Source of the DNA: an uncultured bacterium
GTDB lineage: Bacteria > Actinomycetota > Coriobacteriia > Coriobacteriales > Atopobiaceae
DNA: 64,000 nucleotides
NCBI GenBank assembly: GCA_905215465.1
Contig: CAJMPT010000003.1
Coordinates: 1-64,000 of the forward strand
Direction of reading: 5' to 3'
Below, one piece after another: positions 1 to 7,967 of this stretch (position 1 is the stretch's first letter; every line of letters starts with the position of its first letter). The notes below the pieces were generated by a model. It had not been told where the DNA came from. It saw only the letters and a list, made by a program, of their open reading frames with translations, and made no database searches. A program made the position numbers and the translations under genes.

Positions 1-330
1 GGCGCCCAGGTTGCCGTGGCCCAGGCCGACCTTGCGGTCCTCGGCGACGGAGCCGGGGACGGTGAAGGCCTGGATGCCCTCGCCGATGATGGAAGCGGCC
101 TCGGAAGCGTCCTTGGCGCCCTTCTTGATGGCCAGGGCGCAGCCCAAGGTGTAGGCCCACTCGGCGTTCTGGAAGGCGATGGACTGGGTGTTGTGGACGA
201 TCTCACGCGGGTTGAAGCCCTTGTCGGTGCAGATCTGCAGGGCCTCCTCGAGGGAGGCGATGCCGTTCTCAGCGAGGCACTTGTTGATCTTCTCGACGCG
301 GCGCTCGTAGCCTTCGAAAGTGACTGCCAT
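1..330 (-). CDS. GGGtGRT family protein, 3' part cut by window edge
   Basis: The first 110 codons of a gene running off the left edge. The start is ATG at 330, preceded by a strong AAAGGGAGGG ribosome site. The visible protein begins MAVTFEGYERRVEKIN and contains VGLGHGNLGA near the cut, which I recognise from the GGGtGRT family of anaerobic Firmicutes and Coriobacteria. These proteins are usually encoded next to a NifU-like Fe-S scaffold, as here: the partner ends 18 bases upstream in the same direction, so the two form an operon. The biochemical role of the family is not established; involvement in Fe-S cluster handling is inferred only from this pairing. The C-terminal part cannot be assessed. 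Confidence 0.8.
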   Translation of the reverse strand, partial: MAVTFEGYERRVEKINKCLAENGIASLEEALQICTDKGFNPREIVHNTQSIAFQNAEWAYTLGCALAIKKGAKDASEAASIIGEGIQAFTVPGSVAEDRKVGLGHGNLGA

Positions 331-348
331 TGTTATATCCCTCCCTTT

Positions 349-1083
349 CTACTCGTGAACGGGGAACGTGCTGGCGACGGAGTGGGTCTCCTCGTCGGTA
401 CGCGGGTCGATGTACTTGGCGGCGTTCTCCCACTGGCCGTAGTGGCCCATGGCGCCCTGGATGGCCTCCTCGGGGGACTTGCCAGCCTTGAGGGCGTCGG
501 TGAACTTGCCGAGGTTCATGAACTCGAAGGCGATGATCTCGTTCTTGTCGTTCAGAGCCATGCGGGTGACGTAGCCCTGGGCGAGCTCGAGGTAACGGGC
601 GCCCTTGGCCTTGGTGCCGAACATGGTGCCGACCTGGGAGCGCAGGCCCTTGCCGAGGTCGTCGAGGGAGGCGCCGACGGGCAGGCCGTTCTCGGAGAAG
701 GCGGTCTGGGTGCGGCCGTAGACGATCTGCAGGAAGATCTCGCGCATGGCGACGTTGATGGCGTCGCAGACGAGGTCGGTGTTCAGGGCCTCGAGGATGG
801 TCTTGCCGGGAAGGATCTCGGAAGCCATGGCGGCGGAGTGCGTCATGCCGGAGCAGCCGATGGTCTCGACCAGGGCCTCCTCGATGATGCCGTCCTTGAC
901 GTTAAGCGTGAGCTTGCAGGCACCCTGCTGCGGGGCGCACCAACCCACACCGTGCGTGAGGCCAGAGATGTCGGAGATCTCCTTGGCCTGGACCCACTTG
1001 CCCTCCTCGGGGATGGGTGCGGGGCCGTGATACGCGCCCTTGGCGACGGGGCACATATTCTCGACTTCTGCGGAATACTGCAT
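349..1083 (-). CDS. Iron-sulfur cluster assembly scaffold (NifU-like), GGGtGRT partner
   Basis: A 244-residue protein starting MQYSAEVENMCPVAKG. An upstream in-frame ATG at 1179 exists, but the start at 1083 follows a GGAGAGGAGC site and matches the family N terminus. The sequence resembles the NifU N-terminal scaffold fold, with cysteines at CAPQQGACK and at ETIGCSGMT that could hold a transient Fe-S cluster. It has a longer C-terminal half than IscU, ending AKYIDPRTDEETHS. It is immediately upstream of, and co-directional with, the GGGtGRT gene, an arrangement repeated in many anaerobes. Function as a scaffold is inferred from family similarity. A small inverted repeat (ACCGACC/GGTCGGT, 1138-1157) lies in its probable 5' leader; I assign it no role. 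Confidence 0.82.
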   Translation of the reverse strand: MQYSAEVENMCPVAKGAYHGPAPIPEEGKWVQAKEISDISGLTHGVGWCAPQQGACKLTLNVKDGIIEEALVETIGCSGMTHSAAMASEILPGKTILEALNTDLVCDAINVAMREIFLQIVYGRTQTAFSENGLPVGASLDDLGKGLRSQVGTMFGTKAKGARYLELAQGYVTRMALNDKNEIIAFEFMNLGKFTDALKAGKSPEEAIQGAMGHYGQWENAAKYIDPRTDEETHSVASTFPVHE

Positions 1084-1278
1084 GTAATGCTCCTCTCCAG
1101 AACGATGTCTCTCGGGCGCCTGTTGCGCCTCCGAGCTACCGACCCCCTCAGGTCGGTCAGAGCCATAATCGACGGCCACGAGGGGCCATTCCGTTCCATT
1201 TTACGGCACAGAGCGTTCATATGTGACGTTCGGGGGGTAAATTCTTGCCGTCTGCCGTATTCATGGGTACTCGTCCCG

Positions 1279-1284
1279 TACAAT
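1279..1284 (+). promoter_or_regulatory. -10 element of a probably leaderless transcript
   Basis: TACAAT ends seven bases before the ATG of the DMT transporter at 1292, and no Shine-Dalgarno sequence is present. This spacing would put the transcription start on or next to the A of the start codon, so the mRNA may be leaderless. No convincing -35 box at 16-18 bases was found. Confidence 0.4.
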
Positions 1285-1291
1285 CGGCTTC

Positions 1292-2215
1292 ATGAATTCA
1301 GTAGAGAAAAACATACCCCAGGGCGTCTGGAAGCTTGCCCTGGCCGGTTCGGCCGCCATCTGGGGCGGCTCCTTCGTGGTCATCAAGGGCGCCCTTGACG
1401 TGGTGCCCGCTTGCTGGCTCATGTTCATCCGCTTCCTGGGCGCCTCCGTCATCGTTGGCGCGCTGTTCAACAAGGCCCTGAGGCGCAACCTGGACGGCAG
1501 CCACCTTCTGGCCGGCTCCGTCCTGGGACTGCTCTCGGGCACGGCCTTCCTCATCCAGAACATCGGGCTCACCACCATCACGCCGGGCAGGAACGCCTTT
1601 CTCACCGCCACGTACTGCGTCATTGTGCCCTTCATCAACTGGGTGGTGGCCAAGCGCCGTCCCGGCGGCACCAACCTGGTCGCCGCGGCACTGGCCATCC
1701 TGGGCGTGGGCCTGCTCTCGCTGGGGGACGACCTCTCGTTCTCGCTCAGCTCCGGAGAGCTGCTGACGCTGGCCGCGGCCGTGCTGTACGCGCTGCACAT
1801 CGTGGCGGTCTCGCGCTTCTCGGCGGCCCATGACGTCATGACGCTCACCGTGGTGCAGCTGGCGGTGTCCGCCGCGGTCAACCTGGTGGCGTCCCTGGCC
1901 CTGGGCGAGGTCCTGGACGTAGCGGTGCTTCTTGACCCCAGCATGTGGGGAGCCCTGTTCTACCTGGTGATCCTCTCGTCCTGCGTGTGCATGGTGGTCC
2001 AGAACCTGGGGCAGGCGCACGTGCCGCCTGCGCAGGCCGCGCTGCTGCTCTCGCTTGAGAGCGTGTTTGCCGTGGCGGCGAGCATTGTCTTCTACGGCGA
2101 GGTGGTCACGCCTCGGCTGGCGCTTGGATTTGCTTCCATATTTGTTGCGGTTGTGGTGAGCGAGGTGGGCGGAACCCTGGCGGGCCGCCTGCGCAAGGGA
2201 GGCAGAGACGCGTGA
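1292..2215 (+). CDS. EamA/DMT-family inner-membrane transporter
   Basis: A 307-residue hydrophobic protein with about ten predicted membrane spans and the two-repeat EamA architecture: the first repeat has AAIWGGSFVVIKG and later TFLTATYCVIVPF-type segments, the second begins near residue 150 and ends with FYGEVVTPRLALGFASI. Family members export or import amino acids, nucleotides or other small metabolites; the substrate here cannot be read from sequence. The C terminus is basic (GRLRKGGRDA), consistent with a cytoplasmic tail. The stop overlaps the GTG start of nudC by four bases, so the two genes are translationally coupled. It is divergent from the Fe-S scaffold gene. Confidence 0.85.
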   Translation: MNSVEKNIPQGVWKLALAGSAAIWGGSFVVIKGALDVVPACWLMFIRFLGASVIVGALFNKALRRNLDGSHLLAGSVLGLLSGTAFLIQNIGLTTITPGRNAFLTATYCVIVPFINWVVAKRRPGGTNLVAAALAILGVGLLSLGDDLSFSLSSGELLTLAAAVLYALHIVAVSRFSAAHDVMTLTVVQLAVSAAVNLVASLALGEVLDVAVLLDPSMWGALFYLVILSSCVCMVVQNLGQAHVPPAQAALLLSLESVFAVAASIVFYGEVVTPRLALGFASIFVAVVVSEVGGTLAGRLRKGGRDA

Positions 2216-3087
2216 TCCAGGAGATTGGCCAGCGTTACGACAACCACTTTGTGGTCTGCGGGGCAACGGACGCCGACTACGTGCTGCACTATCGCGAGAG
2301 GGGCTGCCTGGTCCACGTGACCTCCCACGGCGGCGCCGACGCCTGGGCCGAGGGCAACGCCTTTGACCTGCCACGCGTGAGAGACCTTGCTGAGCGGCCC
2401 TCCCGGCTGGTCTACGCGTTTGCCATAGGCGGCGCGCGCTTCTTCCTGGCCCTTGACGACGAGGTGGCCGCGCCCGCGGGCTTTGCGTACGAGGCCGTCA
2501 GCTGGCTTCGCTACGCCGAGCCCGCCGAGCTGCTGTTTGCCGTGGTCACGGGCAGCCAGCTTGACCGCTGGTATCGGGACAACCGCTTCTGCTCGCGTTG
2601 CGGGCACCCCACGGAGCTTGGCCCCCGCAGCAGGGAGATCGTGTGCCCGGAGTGCGCCAAGATCGTCTACCCCAAGATCTGCCCCGGCGTGATCTGCGCC
2701 GTCACCCGCCGCGACGCGGACGGCGAGAAGATCGTGCTCACCAGGTACAACGGCCGCACCACGGCCCTGTGGGCGCTCGTTGCCGGCTTCACCGAGATCG
2801 GCGAGCCCCTTGAGGACACCGTCCGCCGCGAGGTCATGGAGGAGGTGGGCCTGCACGTCAAGAACCTGCGCTTCTACAAGAGCCAGCCGTGGAGCTTCAC
2901 CGACACGCTCCTGGTGGGGTTTTGGTGCGAGGTGGACGGAGACCCGACCATCACCGTCGACCACTCCGAGCTCAAGGAGGCCCACTGGTTTGGCCGCGAC
3001 GAGATTCCCCTGGAGCGCACGGGCGACCGCGTGAGCCTCACCGGTGAGATGATCGAGCAGTTCAGGCTCCACGGCATCCCGGAGTAG
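2212..3087 (+). CDS. nudC: NADH pyrophosphatase / NAD-cap hydrolase NudC
   Basis: A 291-residue cytoplasmic hydrolase that cleaves NAD(H) to NMN(H) and AMP and, in characterised homologues, removes NAD caps from RNA. Visible domains: an N-terminal NudC-like region, a zinc ribbon (CSRCGHP and CPECAK, about residues 124-147), then the Nudix box in the form G-x5-E-x7-REVMEEVG from GFTEIGEP, followed by YKSQPWSF. This last element corresponds to the SQPW motif that distinguishes NudC from other Nudix enzymes. Start is GTG at 2212, overlapping the upstream stop (GTGA). Length fits the family. Confidence 0.92.
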   Translation: MIQEIGQRYDNHFVVCGATDADYVLHYRERGCLVHVTSHGGADAWAEGNAFDLPRVRDLAERPSRLVYAFAIGGARFFLALDDEVAAPAGFAYEAVSWLRYAEPAELLFAVVTGSQLDRWYRDNRFCSRCGHPTELGPRSREIVCPECAKIVYPKICPGVICAVTRRDADGEKIVLTRYNGRTTALWALVAGFTEIGEPLEDTVRREVMEEVGLHVKNLRFYKSQPWSFTDTLLVGFWCEVDGDPTITVDHSELKEAHWFGRDEIPLERTGDRVSLTGEMIEQFRLHGIPE

Positions 3088-3182
3088 GGGGAGTCTGGGC
3101 TTCTCCACGCCCTTCTCGACGTTGAGTGGCGGGCTGGCCGCCGGATTGCCCACCGACATCGGTAGGTCTGCGGCCGGACAGC

Positions 3183-4004
3183 CTATGCGCCCAGGACGAA
3201 CTTCTCGATGACCTCGGCCACGGCGCCGGTGTTGTTGTCGGCCTCGCAGACGTAGTCGGCGGCGGCCTTTGCCTCGTCGGTGGCGTTGGCCACGGCGCAG
3301 CCCAGGCCCGCGGCGCGGATCATGGAGACGTCGTTTGAGTTGTCGCCGATCGCGATGGTCTCCTTCGGGGCAATGCCAAGGCGGGCGGCTAGGCCCATGA
3401 GACCGGCGCCCTTGTTGACGCCCGGCGCGTTGAACTCGAGGTAGCGGTTGCCCGAGTAGTAGACGTCGAGCCCCTCGGTGATGCCTGTCTCGCGCATGCT
3501 CTTCTCGATGCGCTCCAGGTGAGACATGCTGAGGCTCATGAAGACGATCTTGACGACGGTCTGGCCGGCGAGAAAGTCCAGCGTGGGCTCCGTGGTCTCC
3601 ACGATGTTCATGCGCCCCTGGATGTAGACGCGCTCCTCGGGCACGTAGTTGTAGAGGTAGACGGGCCCCAGGGTGTTGACGTGCATGCAGACGCCCTCGC
3701 GCACGCCCTTGGCGTAGATCTGGCACGCGCGCCCAAAGGGCAAGGAACAGCTGGTCAGGGGCTCTGCCGAGGAGTTCCTGGTGAGGCAGCCGCCGTTGAA
3801 CGAGAGCGTGTAGTTCTTCTCGCTTCCGGCAAGCCCAAGCTCCTCGAGCGTCACGCCGACGGAGTCCGCGGGGCGTCCCGTGCAGGGCACGAAGCGCACG
3901 CCGCGCTCGCGCGCGGCCGCGATGGCGCGTCGCACGCGCCCGGGGACGTGGTGGTCGTCCGCAAGAAGAGTCTCGTCCAGGTCGCTGGCAACAAGCTTGT
4001 ACAT
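3183..4004 (-). CDS. Cof-type HAD family hydrolase (sugar-phosphate phosphatase-like)
   Basis: A 273-residue haloacid dehalogenase-fold phosphatase. Motif I is DLDETLL at the N terminus (aspartate nucleophile and acid/base), motif II is the threonine in PCTGRPAD, motif III a lysine near KGAG, and motif IV is GDNSNDVSMI. The long cap domain between motifs II and III is of the Cof/YidA type, which typically acts on sugar phosphates or similar small phosphoesters. The start ATG at 4004 follows GGGAG; an in-frame ATG further upstream (4118) would add a non-conserved extension. Convergent with nudC. Substrate unknown. Confidence 0.85.
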   Translation of the reverse strand: MYKLVASDLDETLLADDHHVPGRVRRAIAAARERGVRFVPCTGRPADSVGVTLEELGLAGSEKNYTLSFNGGCLTRNSSAEPLTSCSLPFGRACQIYAKGVREGVCMHVNTLGPVYLYNYVPEERVYIQGRMNIVETTEPTLDFLAGQTVVKIVFMSLSMSHLERIEKSMRETGITEGLDVYYSGNRYLEFNAPGVNKGAGLMGLAARLGIAPKETIAIGDNSNDVSMIRAAGLGCAVANATDEAKAAADYVCEADNNTGAVAEVIEKFVLGA

Positions 4005-4163
4005 GGGTCTCCCAACGTCGGCGTTGCTTCCAGGGGCCAAGTCTAGCCGTCTGCGGAGCGGATTGTTTCGCTTGCAAATCGGTGTCGGCCGGCCGTTGAC
4101 TTCTGTGGCATAGTTCACAAATCGCGCCCAGACGGGGCGCAGCTAGCTGAAGGAGGCTCCGGC

Positions 4164-4286
4164 ATGGCACGGCACGAGGCTGCAGACGTTCGAGCGAGCG
4201 AGCGCGTCATCACGCGCGGTCTTCTCGGCGGCGCCACGCTTCTTGCCTCCGGCCTCAACCTACTTCTACTATCGTCCGCGCGTTAG
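4164..4286 (+). CDS. Leucine leader peptide (leuL-like), 40 aa
   Basis: A short frame preceded by an ideal AGGAGG (4151-4156), starting MARHEAADV and ending SGLNLLLLSSAR. Near its 3' end are five leucine codons within six: CTC AAC CTA CTT CTA CTA. CTA is unusual in this GC-rich gene set, so the cluster is well suited to sense charged tRNA-Leu. It is followed by a GC-rich pause region (CGCGCG at 4276-4281 can pair with 4303-4308) and an intrinsic terminator, then leuA. This is the arrangement of ribosome-mediated attenuation known from leucine operons of other bacteria. A TTGACT at 4096 is a possible -35, but I found no good -10 at the right distance. Confidence 0.75.
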   Translation: MARHEAADVRASERVITRGLLGGATLLASGLNLLLLSSAR

Positions 4287-4316
4287 GGCACGCTGACACC
4301 TGCGCGCGTGACATGA

Positions 4317-4350
4317 GCCGTCGGTCCCCAGCGACCGCGGCTATTTTTAT
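4317..4350 (+). terminator. Leucine attenuator (intrinsic terminator upstream of leuA)
   Basis: GCCGTCGGTC (4317-4326) pairs with GACCGCGGC (4333-4341), leaving one bulged base and a six-base loop, followed by TATTTTTAT. It lies 30 bases after the leader-peptide stop and 58 bases before the leuA start, so it can act as the conditional terminator of the leucine leader. Confidence 0.7.
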
Positions 4351-4407
4351 CTCTGTAGCCAAGACCAAGTCTGCCAGTCCTTGCACCCACAAGAGATAGG
4401 ACGCGTC

Positions 4408-5943
4408 ATGACCAGGAAGATCCACATCTTTGACACCACCCTGCGCGACGGAGAGCAGTCCCCCGGCGCCTCCATGAACACCGAGGAGAAGCTCATCGTC
4501 GCCCAGCAGCTCATCCGCATGGGCGTCGACGTCATCGAGGCCGGCTTTCCCATCTCCTCCCCGGGCGACTTCCGCTCCGTCCAGGAGATCGGCCGCCTGG
4601 CCGGCGACTCCTGCACCGTCTGCGGCCTCACCCGCGCCGTGGACAAGGACATCGACCGCGCGGCCGAGGCCCTGAAGACCGCCAAGCGCCCCCGCATCCA
4701 CACAGGCCTGGGCGTCTCTCCCTCCCACCTGCGCGACAAGCTCCACATCACCGAGGAGGAGTGCATCGAGCGCGCTCGCCACTGTGTCTCCTACGCCAAG
4801 AGGTACGTCGAGGACGTCGAGTTCTATGCCGAGGACGCCGGCCGCTCCGATCAGGACTTCCTGATTCGCGTCATCCAGGCCGCCGTCGACGCCGGTGCCA
4901 CCGTGGTCAACATCCCCGACACCACAGGCTACAGCCTGCCCGAGGCCTTCGGCGCCCGCATCAAGAGCCTCTCTGACAACGTCATTGGCATCGAGAACGT
5001 CATCATCTCGGTCCACACCCACAACGACCTGGGCATGGCCACCGCGCTGGCCCTGGAGGGCGTCAAGAACGGCGCCCGCCAGATCGAGTGCACCATCAAC
5101 GGCCTGGGCGAGCGCGCCGGCAACACCGCGCTCGAGGAGGTCGTGATGGCCATCAAGATGCACGGCGAGGAGCTGGACGCCCACACCGACGTGGTGACCC
5201 CCGAGCTCACGCGTGCCTCTCACCTGGTGAGCCGCATCACCGGCATGAACGTCCAGGCCAACAAGGCCATCGTGGGCGCCAACGCCTTCGCGCACTCCTC
5301 CGGCATCCACCAGGACGGCGTGCTCAAGGCCCGCAACACCTACGAGATCATCGACCCCGCCGACGTGGGCGCCGCCGGCTCCGAGATCATCCTCTCCGCC
5401 CGCTCCGGCCACGCCGCGTTGCGCCACCGCCTCTCCGAGCTGGGCTACACCTTCAAGGACGAGGAGTTCGACGACGTCTACAACCGCTTCCTGGAGATCG
5501 CGGACCAGAAGAAGGAGGTCTACGACGAGGACCTGGAGTCCATGGTCCAGGAGCGCCAGCGCGAGGTGCAGGCCATCTACTCGCTGGACGCCCTGCAGGT
5601 CTCTTGCGGCGACCCGCTGGTCCCCACGGCCACGGCGACCATCACCGACGAGCTGGGCGTCTCCCACGTGGTCTGCGCCACCGGCACCGGCCCCGTCGAC
5701 GCCGCTTACAAGGCCGTTGACCAGGTCGTGGCGGTCCACGGCGACCTGGCGGAGTTCTCCGTCAAGGCCATCACCCGCGGCATCGACGCCATCGGCGAGG
5801 TCACGGTGCGCATTACGGCCGAGGACGGCAAGGTCTACACCGGTCGCGGCGCCGACAACGACATCATCGTGTCCAGCGCGAAGGCTTACGTGAACGCCAT
5901 CAACCGCATGATCCAGACCTCGAGGTCCAAGCAGGGGAAGTAG
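4408..5943 (+). CDS. leuA: 2-isopropylmalate synthase
   Basis: Condenses acetyl-CoA with 2-oxoisovalerate, the committed step of leucine synthesis. The 511-residue protein starts MTRKIHIFDTTLRDGEQSPG, the conserved HMGL-like TIM-barrel entry with the divalent metal aspartate (D9). HTHNDLGMA supplies the metal-binding histidines, and GERAGNTALEEV is the second family signature. The C-terminal third is the LeuA allosteric domain that normally mediates leucine feedback. A TTG nine codons upstream is in frame, but ATG at 4408 gives the standard length. The gene sits downstream of the leucine leader and attenuator, and upstream of leuCDB. Confidence 0.95.
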   Translation: MTRKIHIFDTTLRDGEQSPGASMNTEEKLIVAQQLIRMGVDVIEAGFPISSPGDFRSVQEIGRLAGDSCTVCGLTRAVDKDIDRAAEALKTAKRPRIHTGLGVSPSHLRDKLHITEEECIERARHCVSYAKRYVEDVEFYAEDAGRSDQDFLIRVIQAAVDAGATVVNIPDTTGYSLPEAFGARIKSLSDNVIGIENVIISVHTHNDLGMATALALEGVKNGARQIECTINGLGERAGNTALEEVVMAIKMHGEELDAHTDVVTPELTRASHLVSRITGMNVQANKAIVGANAFAHSSGIHQDGVLKARNTYEIIDPADVGAAGSEIILSARSGHAALRHRLSELGYTFKDEEFDDVYNRFLEIADQKKEVYDEDLESMVQERQREVQAIYSLDALQVSCGDPLVPTATATITDELGVSHVVCATGTGPVDAAYKAVDQVVAVHGDLAEFSVKAITRGIDAIGEVTVRITAEDGKVYTGRGADNDIIVSSAKAYVNAINRMIQTSRSKQGK

Positions 5944-5952
5944 CCTGCCGAC

Positions 5953-6031
5953 GCTCCCCGCCCTTCTCGCCAGCCTCGGCCCTCACTTCGTTCGCTCGCT
6001 GCGCGACTCGGCTGGCGAGAAGGGCGGGAGC
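5953..6031 (+). repeat. Long inverted repeat between leuA and leuC
   Basis: GCTCCCCGCCCTTCTCGCC.. at 5953-5975 pairs with its complement at 6010-6031 over 22 base pairs, with a single bulged base and a 34-base loop. There is no following T-run, so it is either a poor terminator or an RNA-processing/stability hairpin that separates leuA from leuCDB expression. Confidence 0.55.
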
Positions 6032-6133
6032 CGGGCGGGGACCTGCGGGTGACTTGCCTGGGCGGGCGGTTGATGCACGTGAGCCCTTGCAGGCTGGTAG
6101 GCCTCTTAATTTGGAGAGAGAAAGAGAGACAAC

Positions 6134-7399
6134 ATGGCACGTCCCATGACTATGGCGGAGAAGATCCTGGCCGACCACGCGGGGCTCGAGGAGGTCGTTC
6201 CCGGGCAGCTCGTGGAGTGCGACCTGGACCTCGTGCTGGCCAACGACATCACGGCGCCCATCGCCATCAAGACCGTGCGTGAGATTGGCGCGGGCGTCTT
6301 TGACCGCGACCGCATCTGCCTGGTCCCCGACCACTACAGCCCCAACAAGGACATCAAGAGCGCCGAGCAGACCAAGGTGACGCGCGACTTTGCCCACGAG
6401 CACCAGATCACCAACTACTTCGAGCAGGGCTGCATGGGCATCGAGCACGCCCTTCTCCCCGAGCAGGGCATCGTGGTGCCGGGCGACCTCATGATCGGCG
6501 CGGACTCCCACACCTGCACCTACGGCGGCATCGGCGCGTTCTCTACGGGCGTGGGCTCCACGGACGCCGGCGTGGGCATGGCCACCGGCCGCGCCTGGTT
6601 CAAGGTGCCCGAGACCATCCGCTTTGAGATCGATGGCGAGCTGCCCGAGGGGGCGTCTGCCAAGGACATCATCCTGCACATCATCGGCAAGATCGGCGTG
6701 GACGGCGCGCTCTACTGCGCCATGGAGTTTGGCGGCTCCACCATCGAGGCGCTCTCCGTCGAGGGTCGCCTGACCATCGCGAACATGGCCATCGAGGCGG
6801 GCGGCAAGGCCGGTCTCTTTGAGGTTGACGACAAGTGCCGCGAGTACGTCGAGCGCCGCGCCAAGCGCCCCATCCGCGAGTACCACCCGGACGCCGGTGC
6901 CTCCTACAAGCAGGTCATCAAGATCGACGCCTCTGATATCGTGCCGTGTGTCTCGTGGCCGCACCTGCCCTCCAACACCCACCCCGTGTCCGAGAGCCGC
7001 GACATTGCCATTGACCAGGCCGTCATTGGCTCCTGCACCAACGGCCGCATCGAGGACATGCGCGCCGCCGCCGAGGTGCTGCGCGGACGCGTGGTCGCCG
7101 ACAACGTGCGCTGCATCGTCATCCCGGCCACCCAGGGCGTCTGGCTTCAGTGCGTCCACGAGGGCCTCATGGACGTCTTCATCAATGCCCACTGCGTGGT
7201 CTCCACACCCACCTGCGGCCCCTGCCTGGGCGGCTACATGGGCATCCTCGCCGCGGGCGAGAGGTGCGTGAGCTCCACCAACCGCAACTTCGTCGGCCGC
7301 ATGGGCGACCCCACCTCAGAGGTCTACCTGGCAAGCCCGGCCATCTGCGCCGCCTCCGCGGTCGCCGGCCACATCGCGCTGCCCTCCGACCTCGACTAG
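6134..7399 (+). CDS. leuC: 3-isopropylmalate dehydratase large subunit
   Basis: The catalytic Fe-S subunit of isopropylmalate isomerase, which interconverts 2- and 3-isopropylmalate together with LeuD. The 421-residue protein is of the short bacterial/archaeal (aconitase-like) type. Cysteine ligands of the [4Fe-4S] cluster are visible in GSCTNGR and in TCGPCLGG, and active-site residues in GADSHTCTYGGIGAFSTGVG. It starts at ATG 6134 after a purine-rich GAGAGAAAGAGAG stretch. It is 190 bases after leuA, with an intervening long hairpin, and 59 bases before leuD. Confidence 0.95.
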   Translation: MARPMTMAEKILADHAGLEEVVPGQLVECDLDLVLANDITAPIAIKTVREIGAGVFDRDRICLVPDHYSPNKDIKSAEQTKVTRDFAHEHQITNYFEQGCMGIEHALLPEQGIVVPGDLMIGADSHTCTYGGIGAFSTGVGSTDAGVGMATGRAWFKVPETIRFEIDGELPEGASAKDIILHIIGKIGVDGALYCAMEFGGSTIEALSVEGRLTIANMAIEAGGKAGLFEVDDKCREYVERRAKRPIREYHPDAGASYKQVIKIDASDIVPCVSWPHLPSNTHPVSESRDIAIDQAVIGSCTNGRIEDMRAAAEVLRGRVVADNVRCIVIPATQGVWLQCVHEGLMDVFINAHCVVSTPTCGPCLGGYMGILAAGERCVSSTNRNFVGRMGDPTSEVYLASPAICAASAVAGHIALPSDLD

Positions 7400-7458
7400 C
7401 AACCTACGGGGACGCCGGGCCCAAGGCCCGCGCCCCTCCTCCCAGGAAAGGAAGTCCC

Positions 7459-7965
7459 ATGCAGTTCAAGGGAACCGTATTCCGCTATGCCCGCGATATC
7501 GACACCGACGTTATCATCCCGGCCCGCTACCTCAACACCTCCGACCCGGCCGAGCTCGCCAAGCACTGCCTGGAGGACCTCGACACCACCTTTACCAGCC
7601 GCGTGAAGCCGGGCGACATCATTGTTGCCGACGAGAACTTCGGCTGCGGCTCCAGCCGCGAGCACGCCCCTGTGGCCATCAAGGCCGCGGGCGTCAGCTG
7701 CGTCATCGCAAAGAGCTTCGCGCGTATCTTCTACCGCAACTCCATCAACATGGGCCTGCCCATTCTCGAGTGCCCCGAGGCGGTCGACGCCATCTCCGAG
7801 GGCGACGTGGTGAGCGTCGACGCGGGCACCGGCACCATTACGGACGAGACCACCGGCGCCGTCTTCCACGCGCAGCCGTTCCCGGCCTTCATCCAGGAGA
7901 TTATCAACGACGGCGGCCTCGTGGCGCGCACCAAGCGCGTGCTGGCCGCAAAGAAGGGCGAGTAG
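7459..7965 (+). CDS. leuD: 3-isopropylmalate dehydratase small subunit
   Basis: A 168-residue swivelling-domain partner of LeuC, completing the substrate-binding site. The signature FGCGSSREHAPVAIK and the KSFARIFYRNSINMGLP segment are both present. The family's usual DTDVIIPARYL is close to the N terminus. Start ATG at 7459 is preceded by AGGAAAGGAAG. A much longer open frame continues upstream of this start but has no family similarity. It is followed two bases after the stop by leuB. Confidence 0.95.
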   Translation: MQFKGTVFRYARDIDTDVIIPARYLNTSDPAELAKHCLEDLDTTFTSRVKPGDIIVADENFGCGSSREHAPVAIKAAGVSCVIAKSFARIFYRNSINMGLPILECPEAVDAISEGDVVSVDAGTGTITDETTGAVFHAQPFPAFIQEIINDGGLVARTKRVLAAKKGE

Positions 7966-7967
7966 CC

